The position numbers were made by a program, and so were the translations under genes. Under the pieces are notes generated by a model, which saw only the letters and a list, made by a program, of their open reading frames with translations, ran no database searches and was not told the DNA's origin. DNA of 64,000 bases from Claveliimonas bilis (GTDB taxonomy: Bacteria; Bacillota; Clostridia; Lachnospirales; Lachnospiraceae): contig NZ_AP024845.1 in the NCBI RefSeq assembly GCF_020892095.1, positions 2,852,001-2,916,000 on the forward strand. The letters are read 5' to 3'. Shown here piece by piece: positions 1-8,202 of the stretch (the first letter of the stretch is position 1; every line of letters begins with the position of its first letter).

Positions 1-181
1 GATCACGAAGAAAGGACAGTATGTCTATGGTATCGTGCTTGGTCTTTTGACAGGTCTGTTCCGTATTTTCGGCGGATCGGCAGAAGGTGTGTCCTATGCA
101 ATCATCATCAGTAACCTTCTGGTTCCGTTGATTGAGAAGGTTACTCTTCCAAAACCATTTGGTAAAGGAGGAGAGAAATAA
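1..181 (+). CDS. rnfD: Rnf complex subunit RnfD, C-terminal fragment
   Basis: The reading frame is open from the window edge (frame starting at base 2) to a TAA at 179-181. It encodes about 59 residues with a hydrophobic segment containing YGIVLGLLTGLFRIFG and the ending LVPLIEKVTLPKPFG, typical of the last membrane helices of RnfD. RnfD is a membrane subunit of the ferredoxin:NAD+ oxidoreductase (Rnf) that carries covalently bound FMN. The stop overlaps the rnfG start by one base, showing a tightly coupled operon. The flavinylation site and the rest of the gene, and presumably rnfC, lie upstream of the window. Confidence 0.88.
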   Translation, partial: ITKKGQYVYGIVLGLLTGLFRIFGGSAEGVSYAIIISNLLVPLIEKVTLPKPFGKGGEK

Positions 182-765
182 TGAACAAGATTATCAGAAA
201 TACGATTATCCTTACAGTTATCACATTGGTTTCCGGACTTTTGCTTGGAGTGGCATATGAAGTGACAAAGGATCCGATCGCTCAGGCGAACGAGGAGGCA
301 AAGAAGGAAGCATGGCAGGCGGTATTCCCGGACGCTGATATTGATGCGTTTGAGACAGTAGATGTAGATCAGGATATCGCAAAGCAGGCAATTTCCGACG
401 CGGGAATTGAGGGATCGATTGATGAAGTAAGCGCTGTGGACGGCGGTGAAGCAGGATATGTCATTACGGTTACAGACGGGGAAGGTTACGGCGGAGATAT
501 CCAGATGACAGTGGGTATCACAGCCGATGGAAGCATCAGCGGAATTTCTTTCCTTTCAATATCTGAGACAGCAGGTCTCGGTATGAAAGCAAGGGAAGAG
601 TCCTTTTACGGACAGTATGTAGGCGTACAGGCAGATCAGTTCTACGTTTCCAAAGACGGCGGAGAAGGGGAACCTATCGATGCTATCAGCGGTGCCACTA
701 TCACATCAAGAGCGGTGACAGGCGGTGTAAACGCAGCAATCGCTTATTTCCAGAATGCATTTTAG
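181..765 (+). CDS. rnfG: Rnf complex flavoprotein subunit RnfG
   Basis: 194 residues. RnfG carries covalent FMN and passes electrons within the Rnf complex, which couples reduced-ferredoxin oxidation by NAD+ to ion pumping. One N-terminal membrane helix (about residues 7-27) anchors an extracytoplasmic FMN-binding domain. The flavinylation motif SGATITS sits at residues 170-176, with Thr175 the expected FMN attachment site. It lies between rnfD (1-base overlap) and rnfE. The apbE gene at 3934-4917 encodes the enzyme type that attaches this FMN. Length and gene order match clostridial RnfG, so the call is firm. Confidence 0.95.
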   Translation: MNKIIRNTIILTVITLVSGLLLGVAYEVTKDPIAQANEEAKKEAWQAVFPDADIDAFETVDVDQDIAKQAISDAGIEGSIDEVSAVDGGEAGYVITVTDGEGYGGDIQMTVGITADGSISGISFLSISETAGLGMKAREESFYGQYVGVQADQFYVSKDGGEGEPIDAISGATITSRAVTGGVNAAIAYFQNAF

Positions 766-777
766 GAGGTAGTTGAG

Positions 778-1494
778 ATGAATACATGTGGCGAGAGACT
801 GAAAAATGGTATTATAGATGAAAACCCTATTTTTGTGTTGTTGCTCGGTATGTGTCCGACACTTGCTGTAACAACTTCTGCCATGAATGGTATCGGTATG
901 GGACTTTCCACCACCTTCGTGCTTGTTATGTCCAACATGCTGATTTCCATGCTGCGCAAGATTATTCCGGATTCTGTCCGGATGCCGGCTTTCATCGTAG
1001 TTGTAGCTTCTTTTGTAACAATTGTTGATTTCATGATGGAAGGATTTACCCCGGATCTTTACGATTCGCTGGGACTTTATATTCCGTTGATCGTAGTAAA
1101 CTGTATTATTCTGGGACGTGCAGAAAGCTATGCATCCAAAAATCCTGTCCTTCCGTCCATTTTTGACGGACTTGGAATGGGACTTGGATTCACAGTTGCC
1201 CTTATTGCTATCGGTATTGTGCGGGAAATCCTCGGAGCAGGACAGGCTTTTGGCTATCAGATCCTCCCTCTGGCAGATGAGGCGACAGGAGCAGCAGGAT
1301 ACACACCGATCACGATCTTTATCCTGGCGCCTGGGGCATTCCTTGTATTAGCGCTTCTTGCGGCAATCCAGAACAAAGTGAAGATCAACATGGAAAAGAA
1401 AGGCAAAGATGCGTCCAAGATTCAGTCAGGATGTGGCTCAGACTGTGCAACATGCGGCGGATGTCCGTCAGTGGCCGGAAAAGATAAGGAATAG
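778..1494 (+). CDS. rnfE: Rnf complex membrane subunit RnfE
   Basis: 238 residues, polytopic membrane protein of the RnfA/RnfE family (shared with NqrD/NqrE). Cys26 (LLGMCPTLAV) and Cys109 (VVNCIILG) are at the positions where RnfA and RnfE jointly hold an intramembrane iron-sulfur cluster in characterised Rnf complexes. The ATG follows a strong GGAGGT ribosome site. Unusually, the polar C-terminal tail after the last helix holds four more cysteines (Cys219, 223, 226, 229; C-x3-C-x2-C-x2-C), which the core family does not need. It sits in the rnfDGEAB order, 8 bases before rnfA. Confidence 0.94.
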   Translation: MNTCGERLKNGIIDENPIFVLLLGMCPTLAVTTSAMNGIGMGLSTTFVLVMSNMLISMLRKIIPDSVRMPAFIVVVASFVTIVDFMMEGFTPDLYDSLGLYIPLIVVNCIILGRAESYASKNPVLPSIFDGLGMGLGFTVALIAIGIVREILGAGQAFGYQILPLADEATGAAGYTPITIFILAPGAFLVLALLAAIQNKVKINMEKKGKDASKIQSGCGSDCATCGGCPSVAGKDKE

Positions 1495-1502
1495 GAGGGG
1501 AA

Positions 1503-2081
1503 ATGATGGGAAATTTGATTTTAATTGCAGTAGGTTCTGCACTTGTAAGTAACGTCGTGCTCAGCCAGTTCCTTGGAATCTGTTCCTTCCTCGGTGTTTC
1601 AAAAAAGACTGAGACTGCTGTCGGCATGGGCGGAGCTGTTATCTTTGTAATTACGCTGGCTTCTCTGGTTGCCAGCCTCCTGTATGATTTTATTTTGGAA
1701 CCGTTAGGATTTGATTACCTGAAGACAATTGTCTTTATTCTTGTAATCGCTGCTCTGGTTCAGATCGTGGAGATGTTCCTGAAAAAGTTTGTAAAATCTC
1801 TCTACAATGCATTGGGCGTTTATCTGCCGCTGATCACAACAAACTGTGCAGTGCTTGGTGTTGCGATCAACAATGCTCAGGACGGCTATAATCTGATCGA
1901 GAGTGTGGTAAACGGATTTGCCACCGGCGTTGGTTACCTGATCGCCATCGTACTTCTGGCAGGAATCAGAGAGAAAATGGAATACAATGATATTCCGGAG
2001 TCCTTTAAGGGAATGCCGATCGTGCTTTTGACTTCTACATTGATGGCGATTGCATTCTTCGGATTCTCAGGATTGATATAG
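1503..2081 (+). CDS. rnfA: Rnf complex membrane subunit RnfA
   Basis: 192 residues and almost entirely hydrophobic, with about six membrane helices. It is the paralogue of RnfE. Cys27 (FLGICSFLG) and Cys115 (ITTNCAVLG) are the conserved pair that, with the RnfE pair, would ligate the intramembrane iron-sulfur cluster. Two adjacent ATG codons (1503 and 1506) follow a GGAGGGG ribosome site; the first is chosen by spacing. It is co-transcribed with rnfE and rnfB. Confidence 0.95.
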   Translation: MMGNLILIAVGSALVSNVVLSQFLGICSFLGVSKKTETAVGMGGAVIFVITLASLVASLLYDFILEPLGFDYLKTIVFILVIAALVQIVEMFLKKFVKSLYNALGVYLPLITTNCAVLGVAINNAQDGYNLIESVVNGFATGVGYLIAIVLLAGIREKMEYNDIPESFKGMPIVLLTSTLMAIAFFGFSGLI

Positions 2082-2094
2082 GAGGAAGAGTAAC

Positions 2095-2886
2095 ATGAGT
2101 ATGACAGGAATTATTTTGGCTGCAGTCATTGTAGGCGGTACTGGTTTATTCATTGGTATCTTTCTCGGGCTTGCAGACAAAAAGTTTGCAGTAGAAGTGG
2201 ATGAAAAAGAAGAGGCAGTTCTTGGTGTACTGCCAGGAAACAACTGCGGTGGATGCGGTTATCCGGGATGTTCCGGACTTGCAGCAGCAATCGCAGCAGG
2301 GGAAGCTCCGGTAAATGCCTGCCCGGTAGGCGGCGCTCCGGTAGCTGCTAAAATTGCGGATATTATGGGCGTAGAAGCAGGAGAGCAGATACATGAGGTT
2401 GCATTTGTAAAATGCGGCGGAACATGTGAAAAGGCCAAACAGAGCTATGAGTATTACGGACTCCATGACTGTGTCATGATCAATATGATGCAGAACGGAG
2501 GACCGAAATCCTGTGCTTATGGCTGCCTGGGTGAAGGATCCTGTGTGAAAGCCTGTCCGTTTGATGCGATCCATGTTGTTGACGGAGTGGCAGTAGTAGA
2601 TAAAGATGCATGTAAGGCATGTGGAAAATGTATTGAAGTGTGTCCGAGACATTTGATCGAACTTGTTCCGTATGAACAGAAGCATCTCGTAAACTGCAGC
2701 TCCAAAGATAAAGGAAAAGATGTTATGAGCGTATGTTCTGTAGGATGTATCGGATGTAAGATGTGTGAAAAAGTCTGTGAATTCGACGCTGTTAAAGTAG
2801 TTGATAATATTGCACACATTGATCCGGCTAAATGTACAAACTGCGGAAAATGTGCAGAGAAATGTCCGAAAAAGATCATCTTATAG
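2095..2886 (+). CDS. rnfB: Rnf complex iron-sulfur subunit RnfB
   Basis: 263 residues. RnfB is the entry point for electrons from reduced ferredoxin. An N-terminal membrane helix (about residues 5-25) is followed by a Fe-S domain with NNCGGCGYPGCSG near residue 50. Then come ferredoxin-like clusters: CAYGCLGEGSCVKACPF, CKACGKCIEVCP, CSVGCIGCKMCEKVCEF and CTNCGKCAEKCP. The cluster content matches clostridial RnfB. It is the last gene of the rnf operon; only 19 bases separate it from the next reading frame. Confidence 0.95.
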   Translation: MSMTGIILAAVIVGGTGLFIGIFLGLADKKFAVEVDEKEEAVLGVLPGNNCGGCGYPGCSGLAAAIAAGEAPVNACPVGGAPVAAKIADIMGVEAGEQIHEVAFVKCGGTCEKAKQSYEYYGLHDCVMINMMQNGGPKSCAYGCLGEGSCVKACPFDAIHVVDGVAVVDKDACKACGKCIEVCPRHLIELVPYEQKHLVNCSSKDKGKDVMSVCSVGCIGCKMCEKVCEFDAVKVVDNIAHIDPAKCTNCGKCAEKCPKKIIL

Positions 2887-2905
2887 AATTTTCATACAAA
2901 AGCTT

Positions 2906-3361
2906 ATGAAAAAAGAAAATTGGAAGCTGATAGGCTATCGGGTAAAAAAAGATATTGCAGAATTAAAATGGGCGATTATTGCAGTAATCGCCTATTTTGC
3001 ATTGTCAGGAAGATTTTTGGGAAGTGTATGTCCGCTGGTATATATGACAGGATTTCCCTGCCCATCCTGTGGACTGACAAGAGCAGGACTTGCTGTTCTG
3101 CATCTGGATTTTAGCAGAGCGTGGGAAATGCATCCTTTTATATTTCTGATCGGCCTTTGGGTGCTTGCCGCCGCTTATGAAAGATATGGAAAGGGGAGAG
3201 ACGGGCTTTCCTTTCATCTGAAATTGGCGGGAGGAGCGCTGATTGCAGGTATGGTCCTGTTTTATATTTATCGTATGTATGTTTATTTTCCAAACTGCCC
3301 GCCTATGACTTATTATTATGACAATCTGCTGTATCATATTTGGGAGCTGGTGAAACAATAA
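2906..3361 (+). CDS. DUF2752 family small membrane protein
   Basis: About 151 residues. It carries the DUF2752 hallmark CPSCGLTRA after a hydrophobic segment, then two further hydrophobic segments and a short aromatic tail. The function of the family is unknown. The reading frame extends upstream into rnfB, but the ATG at 2906 is the first start past the rnfB stop. No convincing ribosome site precedes it, so translation may depend on readthrough from rnfB or the start may be wrong. Placement right behind rnfB suggests it is transcribed with the Rnf operon. Confidence 0.75.
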   Translation: MKKENWKLIGYRVKKDIAELKWAIIAVIAYFALSGRFLGSVCPLVYMTGFPCPSCGLTRAGLAVLHLDFSRAWEMHPFIFLIGLWVLAAAYERYGKGRDGLSFHLKLAGGALIAGMVLFYIYRMYVYFPNCPPMTYYYDNLLYHIWELVKQ

Positions 3362-3390
3362 TTGTATTTGTACCATACCTGTGATACAAT
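3362..3390 (+). promoter_or_regulatory. Candidate sigma-A promoter for the 140-residue membrane protein
   Basis: TTGTAT at 3362-3367 and TACAAT at 3385-3390 with a 17-base spacer. The -35 begins directly after the stop of the DUF2752 gene. It lies 34 bases upstream of the ATG at 3424. Confidence 0.5.
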
Positions 3391-3423
3391 AGGCGTGATA
3401 AAAGAAAACAGGAGGAGCTGCAA

Positions 3424-3846
3424 ATGGATAATAATTTTGAAAATACACCGGATATTTTAGAAAAGACAGACTCAGATAATCAGAATAAGCAAAGCAACCA
3501 GAACCAGACTTATACGGATCCAAATGCAGGTTATCAGTATAACAGCGGTTATCACTATTATCAGGGAGATAATGGAAACTATCATGTAGATAATCAGTTT
3601 AACATGGATCAAAGTCCGATGACTTTGGGAGACTGGGTGCTGACAATTCTTGCGTGGATGATTCCATGTGTCGGTCTGGTGCTGTATCTTGTGTGGGCAT
3701 TTGGAAAGAATGGAAATGTAAACAGAAGAAATTTCTGCCGGGCGTGGCTGATCATTTATGCAGTCGTATTTGTGCTGAGTATTATACTCTTTGTTATTCT
3801 CGGAGTTTCCGTGGCAACTATGATCCCGGAATATGGAGTTTATTAG
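3424..3846 (+). CDS. Small membrane protein with a hydrophilic Asn/Gln/Tyr-rich N-terminus
   Basis: 140 residues, not assigned to a named family with confidence. Residues 1-65 are hydrophilic and rich in Asn, Gln and Tyr, with repeated Tyr/Asp/Asn clusters. Residues 70-92 (LGDWVLTILAWMIPCVGLVL) and 108-132 form two membrane helices joined by a basic loop (KNGNVNRRNFCRAW). This architecture recurs in clostridial proteins of unknown function. AGGAGG precedes the ATG, and the gene has its own likely promoter and a strong terminator, so it is probably a single-gene transcript. Confidence 0.7.
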   Translation: MDNNFENTPDILEKTDSDNQNKQSNQNQTYTDPNAGYQYNSGYHYYQGDNGNYHVDNQFNMDQSPMTLGDWVLTILAWMIPCVGLVLYLVWAFGKNGNVNRRNFCRAWLIIYAVVFVLSIILFVILGVSVATMIPEYGVY

Positions 3847-3878
3847 ACAACGGTGAACAAAGAAAATTTCTAAAGAGA

Positions 3879-3922
3879 AGCTCTGCTTCAGAGGGGAAAT
3901 TCCTATCTGAAGCAGAGCTTTT
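3879..3922. terminator. Bidirectional intrinsic terminator
   Basis: A perfect 14-base stem (AGCTCTGCTTCAGA at 3879-3892 pairing with 3906-3919) with a 13-base loop, followed by T residues on the plus strand and A/T-rich sequence on the other. It lies between the converging ends of the small membrane protein gene and apbE and can serve both. Confidence 0.85.
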
Positions 3923-3933
3923 ACTGTATTCTC

Positions 3934-4917
3934 CTATTTCATAAAATTGGTAGAATAAGTGATTTCGTTTTCACTGTCTATAAAGACGGCGTCTACATTA
4001 TCCAGCTGATTGACAAGTTTCAGTCCGTCTTCAGGCCCCAGTACAAAGCAGGTGGTACTGAGGGCGTCGGCGGTCAGAGAGGAGTCTGTGATGATCGTAA
4101 CGCTGGAAAGACCATTTTGGCAGGGATAACCGGTCTTTGGATCAAGGATATGATGATAGATGGTTCCATCCTTTTCAAAATATCGCTGATAAGTCCCGGA
4201 AGTGACAATGGACTGGTCTTTGATCTTAACGGAAGTAAGAGGGATCCCGCTTTCGGAAAAGGGTTCCTGGATACCGATGTTGAAAGCGGAGCCATCAGGC
4301 TTTCCGCCGATTGTCTGAACATTTCCGCCGAGATTAATGTTGGCATGCCGTATTCCTTCTTCCTCCAAATAGTCCTTAAGACGGTCTGCAATATAGCCTT
4401 TGGCTATTGCACCCAGATCAATGGCAGCCTGAGAATCCTGCATGGTGACAGTGTTTCCGCTGACCAGTACTTTTTGATAGTCTACATGCTCAAGGGCGGA
4501 AGCAATAGCAGCGGAATCGGGGACTGACGGATTTTCTGCCTTGAAGTCCCACAGGCTGGAAACTTTACCGATGGTAATGTCAAAGGCGCCGTTAGAAAGC
4601 TTACCATAGTACAATCCTTTTTTGATCAGGGTTGCTGTCTCGGAAGACACCTCCACCGGATTGCCGCCTGCCTGGTTAATTCTGGATATCTCGCTGTCAG
4701 GATTTGTGGCAGAAAACATAGCGTCATATTTCTGGCACATCGATTTGCATTCATCCAGGATTTCCTGATCCGTGGAGTCATAGACAGTAATTGAAACTAC
4801 GGTGTCAAATACGGTATCCGTATAGGTCATGGGCTCTTTTGAAGCAGCCGCACATCCGGACAGAGATATGCATATGAAAGCTGCCGCGGTAAGAGCAGCA
4901 ATTATTCTGTTTTTCAT
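3934..4917 (-). CDS. apbE: FAD:protein FMN transferase ApbE (lipoprotein)
   Basis: 327 residues. It transfers FMN from FAD onto a Thr of SGATxT motifs, the modification needed by RnfG and RnfD. The ATG at 4917 follows AAGGAGAA. The N-terminus is a lipoprotein signal with lipobox SLSGC near residue 20, placing the enzyme on the outer face of the membrane where the RnfG domain lies. Family motifs are present: DLGAIAKGYIAD, INLGGNVQTIGG and HHILDPKTGYP. The frame is open further upstream (to 5022) but without a signal peptide or ribosome site. It is convergent with the rnf-side genes and has its own promoter. Confidence 0.95.
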   Translation of the reverse strand: MKNRIIAALTAAAFICISLSGCAAASKEPMTYTDTVFDTVVSITVYDSTDQEILDECKSMCQKYDAMFSATNPDSEISRINQAGGNPVEVSSETATLIKKGLYYGKLSNGAFDITIGKVSSLWDFKAENPSVPDSAAIASALEHVDYQKVLVSGNTVTMQDSQAAIDLGAIAKGYIADRLKDYLEEEGIRHANINLGGNVQTIGGKPDGSAFNIGIQEPFSESGIPLTSVKIKDQSIVTSGTYQRYFEKDGTIYHHILDPKTGYPCQNGLSSVTIITDSSLTADALSTTCFVLGPEDGLKLVNQLDNVDAVFIDSENEITYSTNFMK

Positions 4918-4992
4918 AAAGTTCTCCTTATAAATATCTTTAATAAAAACCAATTTATTCCCATAATTACGTATCCGGCAGGACACCATGCT

Positions 4993-5022
4993 ATTATAGC
5001 ATATTATTGCATTCTCCTGCAA
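4993..5022 (-). promoter_or_regulatory. Candidate sigma-A promoter for apbE
   Basis: Reading the minus strand: TTGCAG (plus-strand 5017-5022), an 18-base spacer, and a perfect TATAAT (plus-strand 4993-4998) preceded by TGC, an extended -10. It lies about 75 bases upstream of the apbE ATG. Confidence 0.6.
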
Positions 5023-5045
5023 TATGGAGGGAATCGAACATGTGA

Positions 5046-5074
5046 TTGCACAAAAAAGCCGGTTATGCTAAAAT
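5046..5074 (+). promoter_or_regulatory. Candidate sigma-A promoter for the NusG-domain-II gene
   Basis: TTGCAC at 5046-5051, a 17-base spacer, TAAAAT at 5069-5074, with TGC before the -10 (extended -10). It is divergent from the apbE promoter. A perfect palindrome begins six bases downstream. Confidence 0.55.
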
Positions 5075-5079
5075 AGGGT

Positions 5080-5095
5080 AGAATATCGATATTCT
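5080..5095. promoter_or_regulatory. Perfect 16-bp palindrome, candidate operator
   Basis: AGAATATCGATATTCT is identical to its reverse complement. It sits where transcription from the 5046-5074 promoter would start, a position suited to a repressor. No terminator-like T run follows, so an RNA hairpin terminator is less likely. The binding protein is unknown. Confidence 0.45.
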
Positions 5096-5153
5096 GCTTT
5101 TGAAAACGTCTTTTGACAGAGAAAAAGCGGGGTAGGAAAGTGGTAGCAAAAAC

Positions 5154-5525
5154 ATGAAAAAGGCATTAAGCAAAAAAGATATTGTATTGATCATTATTAT
5201 CCTTGTAGTTGCGGCTGGTGCATTTTTACTGCATCAGGTACTGAAAGATTCCGGTTCGGGAAGCGCTGTGGTCAAGGTGGATGGAAAAATAGAAGGGACC
5301 TATCCTTTGAATGAGGATCGGGAGATAACCATAAATAATGGAAGTAATATTCTGCAGATCAGAAACGGAAAGGCCAAGATGACGGAGGCGGATTGTCCGG
5401 ATCAGCTCTGTGTACATCAGAAGGCAGTGTCCGCCAGCGGAGAGAATATTATCTGCCTGCCTAATCGGGTTATTGTGGAAGTGGAATCAAATATCAACAG
5501 TGAGTTGGACGGCATGACGAACTAA
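5154..5525 (+). CDS. NusG domain II-containing membrane-anchored protein
   Basis: 123 residues: one N-terminal membrane helix (about residues 10-28) and an extracytoplasmic beta-rich domain of the NusG domain II type. It contains the pair of cysteines CPDQLC and a CLPNRVIVEV strand near the end. The family is often found next to Gx-transporter and ApbE/FMN-binding genes in Firmicutes, as here. Its molecular role is not established; a link to membrane flavin or quinone electron transfer is inference from neighbours. The gene is 12 bases upstream of the next gene. Confidence 0.82.
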   Translation: MKKALSKKDIVLIIIILVVAAGAFLLHQVLKDSGSGSAVVKVDGKIEGTYPLNEDREITINNGSNILQIRNGKAKMTEADCPDQLCVHQKAVSASGENIICLPNRVIVEVESNINSELDGMTN

Positions 5526-5537
5526 GGAGGGATATGT

Positions 5538-6026
5538 GTGAAAAGCCGGGTTGCATATTTCGGTGTTTTTACAGCGCTGGCCCTGATATTCAGCTATGTT
5601 GAATCACTGATCCCTATCCAGATCGGGATCCCTGGTGTGAAACTGGGACTTGCCAATCTGATGATCGTCATTGCGCTTTATAAGATGAGCCTGAAAGAGA
5701 CCTATCTTTTGTCCATAACAAGGGTTGTGTTGTCCGGCTTCCTGTTCGGAAATATGTTTGCTATCCTCTACAGCCTTGCAGGGGGACTTTTAAGTCTTAC
5801 TGTAATGGCAGTCTTGAAGAAGGCAGGAGGATTCAGTGTAATGGGAGTCAGTATAGCCGGAGGAGTATTTCACAATATCGGACAGCTGATCATCGCGATG
5901 ATCGTTGTAGAAACATTCAGTGTGGCGTACTATATTCCAGTCCTTTTAATTGCAGGGGTGATCACAGGGCTGCTGATAGGAATTGCTGCCAATGAAACGC
6001 TGAAAAGAATTAAGGAGCTGATATAA
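5538..6026 (+). CDS. Gx transporter family protein (heptaprenyl diphosphate synthase component I-like)
   Basis: 162 residues with five or six membrane helices and the motif [11 protein letters not shown]. The family is named from heptaprenyl diphosphate synthase component I but resembles small ECF-type substrate-binding membrane proteins. The start is GTG at 5538, six bases after AAGGAGGG; the ATG at 5534 is out of frame. It pairs with the NusG-domain-II gene and ends one base before ruvA. A direct transport substrate cannot be read from the sequence. Confidence 0.82.
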   Translation: MKSRVAYFGVFTALALIFSYVESLIPIQIGIPGVKLGLANLMIVIALYKMSLKETYLLSITRVVLSGFLFGNMFAILYSLAGGLLSLTVMAVLKKAGGFSVMGVSIAGGVFHNIGQLIIAMIVVETFSVAYYIPVLLIAGVITGLLIGIAANETLKRIKELI

Positions 6027-6027
6027 A

Positions 6028-6642
6028 ATGATTGCATATATACGGGGAGAACTGGCTTCTGTGGAAGAAGACAGGGTGATTGTTGATGTGGCGGGGGTGG
6101 GATATGGCATTTTTATGCCGGGAGCATCCATTGGACTGCTGCCCCCTGTAGGAACAGAGGTAAAGATCCATACTTATCTGAATGTGAAAGAAGACTGCAT
6201 GCAGCTGTTTGGCTTTCTCACCAGAGACGATCTGGAAGTATTCCGGCTTGTGATCGGTGTGAACGGGATCGGACCTAAAGGCGGACTGAACATCCTGTCC
6301 CAGCTTACGCCCGATGACCTGCGTTTTGCCGTGCTGTCGGGGGATGTAAAAGCGATATCGGCAGCTCCGGGAATCGGGAAAAAAACGGCGGAAAAATTGA
6401 TTTTAGAATTAAAAGACAAGTTGAAGCTGGAAGATACGCTGAACCATAATGACGGGAAAGAGGGAGCGGATCCGGTTTACGGGAATGTACAGGGAAATAT
6501 CCAAAGCGAGGCTGTGCAGGCTCTGGTTGCCCTTGGATATGGAAATACAGAGGCTCTTCGTGCTGTCAAGCAGATTGAGATCACAGAGGACACACAGGTG
6601 GAAGAGGTTCTGAAGCAGGCGCTGAAACTGATGGTGTTCTAA
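6028..6642 (+). CDS. ruvA: Holliday junction DNA helicase subunit RuvA
   Basis: 204 residues, the usual RuvA length. The N-terminal OB fold starts [25 protein letters not shown] (only the first part is diagnostic). Two helix-hairpin-helix elements follow ([11 protein letters not shown] and [19 protein letters not shown]), and a C-terminal domain that contacts RuvB ([16 protein letters not shown]). It binds four-way junctions as a tetramer and loads the RuvB motor. ruvB follows 16 bases later. Confidence 0.96.
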   Translation: MIAYIRGELASVEEDRVIVDVAGVGYGIFMPGASIGLLPPVGTEVKIHTYLNVKEDCMQLFGFLTRDDLEVFRLVIGVNGIGPKGGLNILSQLTPDDLRFAVLSGDVKAISAAPGIGKKTAEKLILELKDKLKLEDTLNHNDGKEGADPVYGNVQGNIQSEAVQALVALGYGNTEALRAVKQIEITEDTQVEEVLKQALKLMVF

Positions 6643-6658
6643 AGAGCAGGGGAGAAAT

Positions 6659-7666
6659 ATGAGCAGAAGAATCATTACAACAGAGAATCTGGAAGAAGAT
6701 ATCAAAATAGAAAACAGTCTGCGGCCGCAGTATTTAAAGGATTACATTGGCCAGGAAAAGGCAAAAGAAACTTTGAAAATCTATATAGAAGCAGCAAAAG
6801 GACGGAGGGAAGCGCTGGATCATGTTCTGTTTTACGGGCCTCCGGGTCTTGGAAAGACAACACTGGCCGGAATTATCGCCAATGAAATGCAGGTGAACTT
6901 GAAAGTGACATCCGGACCGGCGATTGAAAAACCGGGGGAGATGGCAGCGATCCTCAACAATCTGAAAGAAGGGGACGTTCTTTTTGTAGACGAGATCCAT
7001 CGACTGAACCGCCAGGTAGAGGAAGTTCTCTATCCGGCAATGGAAGACTACGCCATTGATATTGTGATCGGAAAAGGAGCCGGGGCGCGGTCGATCCGTC
7101 TGGATCTTCCTCACTTTACGCTGGTGGGGGCAACTACCCGTGCGGGTATGCTGACAGCTCCTTTGAGAGACAGATTTGGCGTCGTAAATCATCTGGAATT
7201 TTATACGGTTTCGGAACTGCAGACCATTATCCTACATTCGGCAAAGATTTTGGGTGTAGAAATCGAAGAAAAGGGGGCAACGGAGCTGGCCAGGCGTTCC
7301 AGAGGAACTCCGCGTCTGGCGAACCGTCTTTTAAAACGTGTCCGGGATTTTGCACAGGTGAAATATGATGGAGTTATTACAAAAGAGGTGGCGGACTATG
7401 CGCTGGATCTTTTGGATGTAGATAAATACGGGCTGGATCATATTGACAGAAACCTTCTTCTGACAATGATCGAGAAGTTTCAAGGAGGACCTGTGGGGCT
7501 GGATACGCTGGCGGCATCTGTAGGGGAAGATGCAGGTACGATAGAGGATGTATATGAACCGTATCTTCTGAAAAACGGATTTATACAGCGTACGCCCAGA
7601 GGCCGCGTGGTGACAGACCTGGCCTACAGTCATTTGGGAATTTCATATCAAAATCATGAAAAATAG
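6659..7666 (+). CDS. ruvB: Holliday junction branch migration ATPase RuvB
   Basis: 335 residues. AAA+ ATPase with Walker [10 protein letters not shown] at residues 60-68, Walker [11 protein letters not shown], the sensor region [10 protein letters not shown], and the C-terminal winged-helix domain ending [13 protein letters not shown]. With RuvA it drives branch migration during recombinational repair. The ATG lies just after a GGGGAG ribosome site. Length and motifs are standard. Confidence 0.97.
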   Translation: MSRRIITTENLEEDIKIENSLRPQYLKDYIGQEKAKETLKIYIEAAKGRREALDHVLFYGPPGLGKTTLAGIIANEMQVNLKVTSGPAIEKPGEMAAILNNLKEGDVLFVDEIHRLNRQVEEVLYPAMEDYAIDIVIGKGAGARSIRLDLPHFTLVGATTRAGMLTAPLRDRFGVVNHLEFYTVSELQTIILHSAKILGVEIEEKGATELARRSRGTPRLANRLLKRVRDFAQVKYDGVITKEVADYALDLLDVDKYGLDHIDRNLLLTMIEKFQGGPVGLDTLAASVGEDAGTIEDVYEPYLLKNGFIQRTPRGRVVTDLAYSHLGISYQNHEK

Positions 7667-7695
7667 TTGGTTTTTATTGACGAATAGTTTATAAT
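7667..7695 (+). promoter_or_regulatory. Candidate promoter for zapA
   Basis: TTGGTT at 7667-7672, a 17-base spacer and a perfect TATAAT at 7690-7695, in the gap between ruvB and zapA. It lies 36 bases before the ATG. Confidence 0.5.
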
Positions 7696-7731
7696 AAATC
7701 TCATATAAGAGGAAAGAGCGGGAGGTCTTTT

Positions 7732-8145
7732 ATGGCATCATCAAAAAATTTTACAGAAGTTCTCATAGGGGGAAAGGTTTTTACCCTGAGCGGATTTGAG
7801 AGCGAGGAATATCTGCAGAGGGTTTCCACCTATCTGAATCATAAACTGGAAGAATGTACGAACAGCGAAGGATACCGTAAACAGAGCGCGGAAACAAGAA
7901 GCATACTGCTGGCGCTGAATATTGCGGATGACTATTTTAAAGCAAAGAAGCAGGGAGGCACCCTGGAAAGTGATATTGAAGCAAAAGATAAAGAGATGTA
8001 TGATCTGAAGCACGAACTGATTTCTGTTCAGATCAAACTGGAAAATGCAGAGAAGGCTCTCGATAAAATGAAAGAAGAGAACAGAGAACTGCAGATGAAA
8101 ATTGTAAAACTGGAAACAGAAATGAAAAATAATCAGAAAAAATAG
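7732..8145 (+). CDS. zapA: Cell division protein ZapA
   Basis: 137 residues. The N-terminal ZapA fold (FTEVLIGGKVFTLSGFESEE, then YLNHKLEEC and ILLALNIADDYF) is followed by a long C-terminal coiled coil rich in Glu and Lys. ZapA promotes FtsZ filament bundling at midcell. It has its own promoter and a terminator-like hairpin directly after it, so it is probably monocistronic. The fold is short and divergent, but the pattern is characteristic. Confidence 0.85.
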   Translation: MASSKNFTEVLIGGKVFTLSGFESEEYLQRVSTYLNHKLEECTNSEGYRKQSAETRSILLALNIADDYFKAKKQGGTLESDIEAKDKEMYDLKHELISVQIKLENAEKALDKMKEENRELQMKIVKLETEMKNNQKK

Positions 8146-8168
8146 GCTGTCCAAGGACAGCTTATTTT
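8141..8168 (+). terminator. Terminator-like hairpin after zapA
   Basis: A stem GCTGTC-CAAG-GACAGC (8146-8161) extended by a G-T pair and AATA/TATT, followed by TTATTTTAT. It overlaps the zapA stop. The T tract is interrupted, so partial readthrough into the U32 gene is possible. Confidence 0.5.
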
Positions 8169-8202
8169 ATGATATGATTCGGATAGATATCGGAGGGAAA
8201 AC

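Noticed and set aside
2146-2817. Long reverse-strand frame inside rnfB
   Set aside because: It is antisense to a certain gene, full of Cys/His/Tyr from reversed ferredoxin codons, with no ribosome site or family match.
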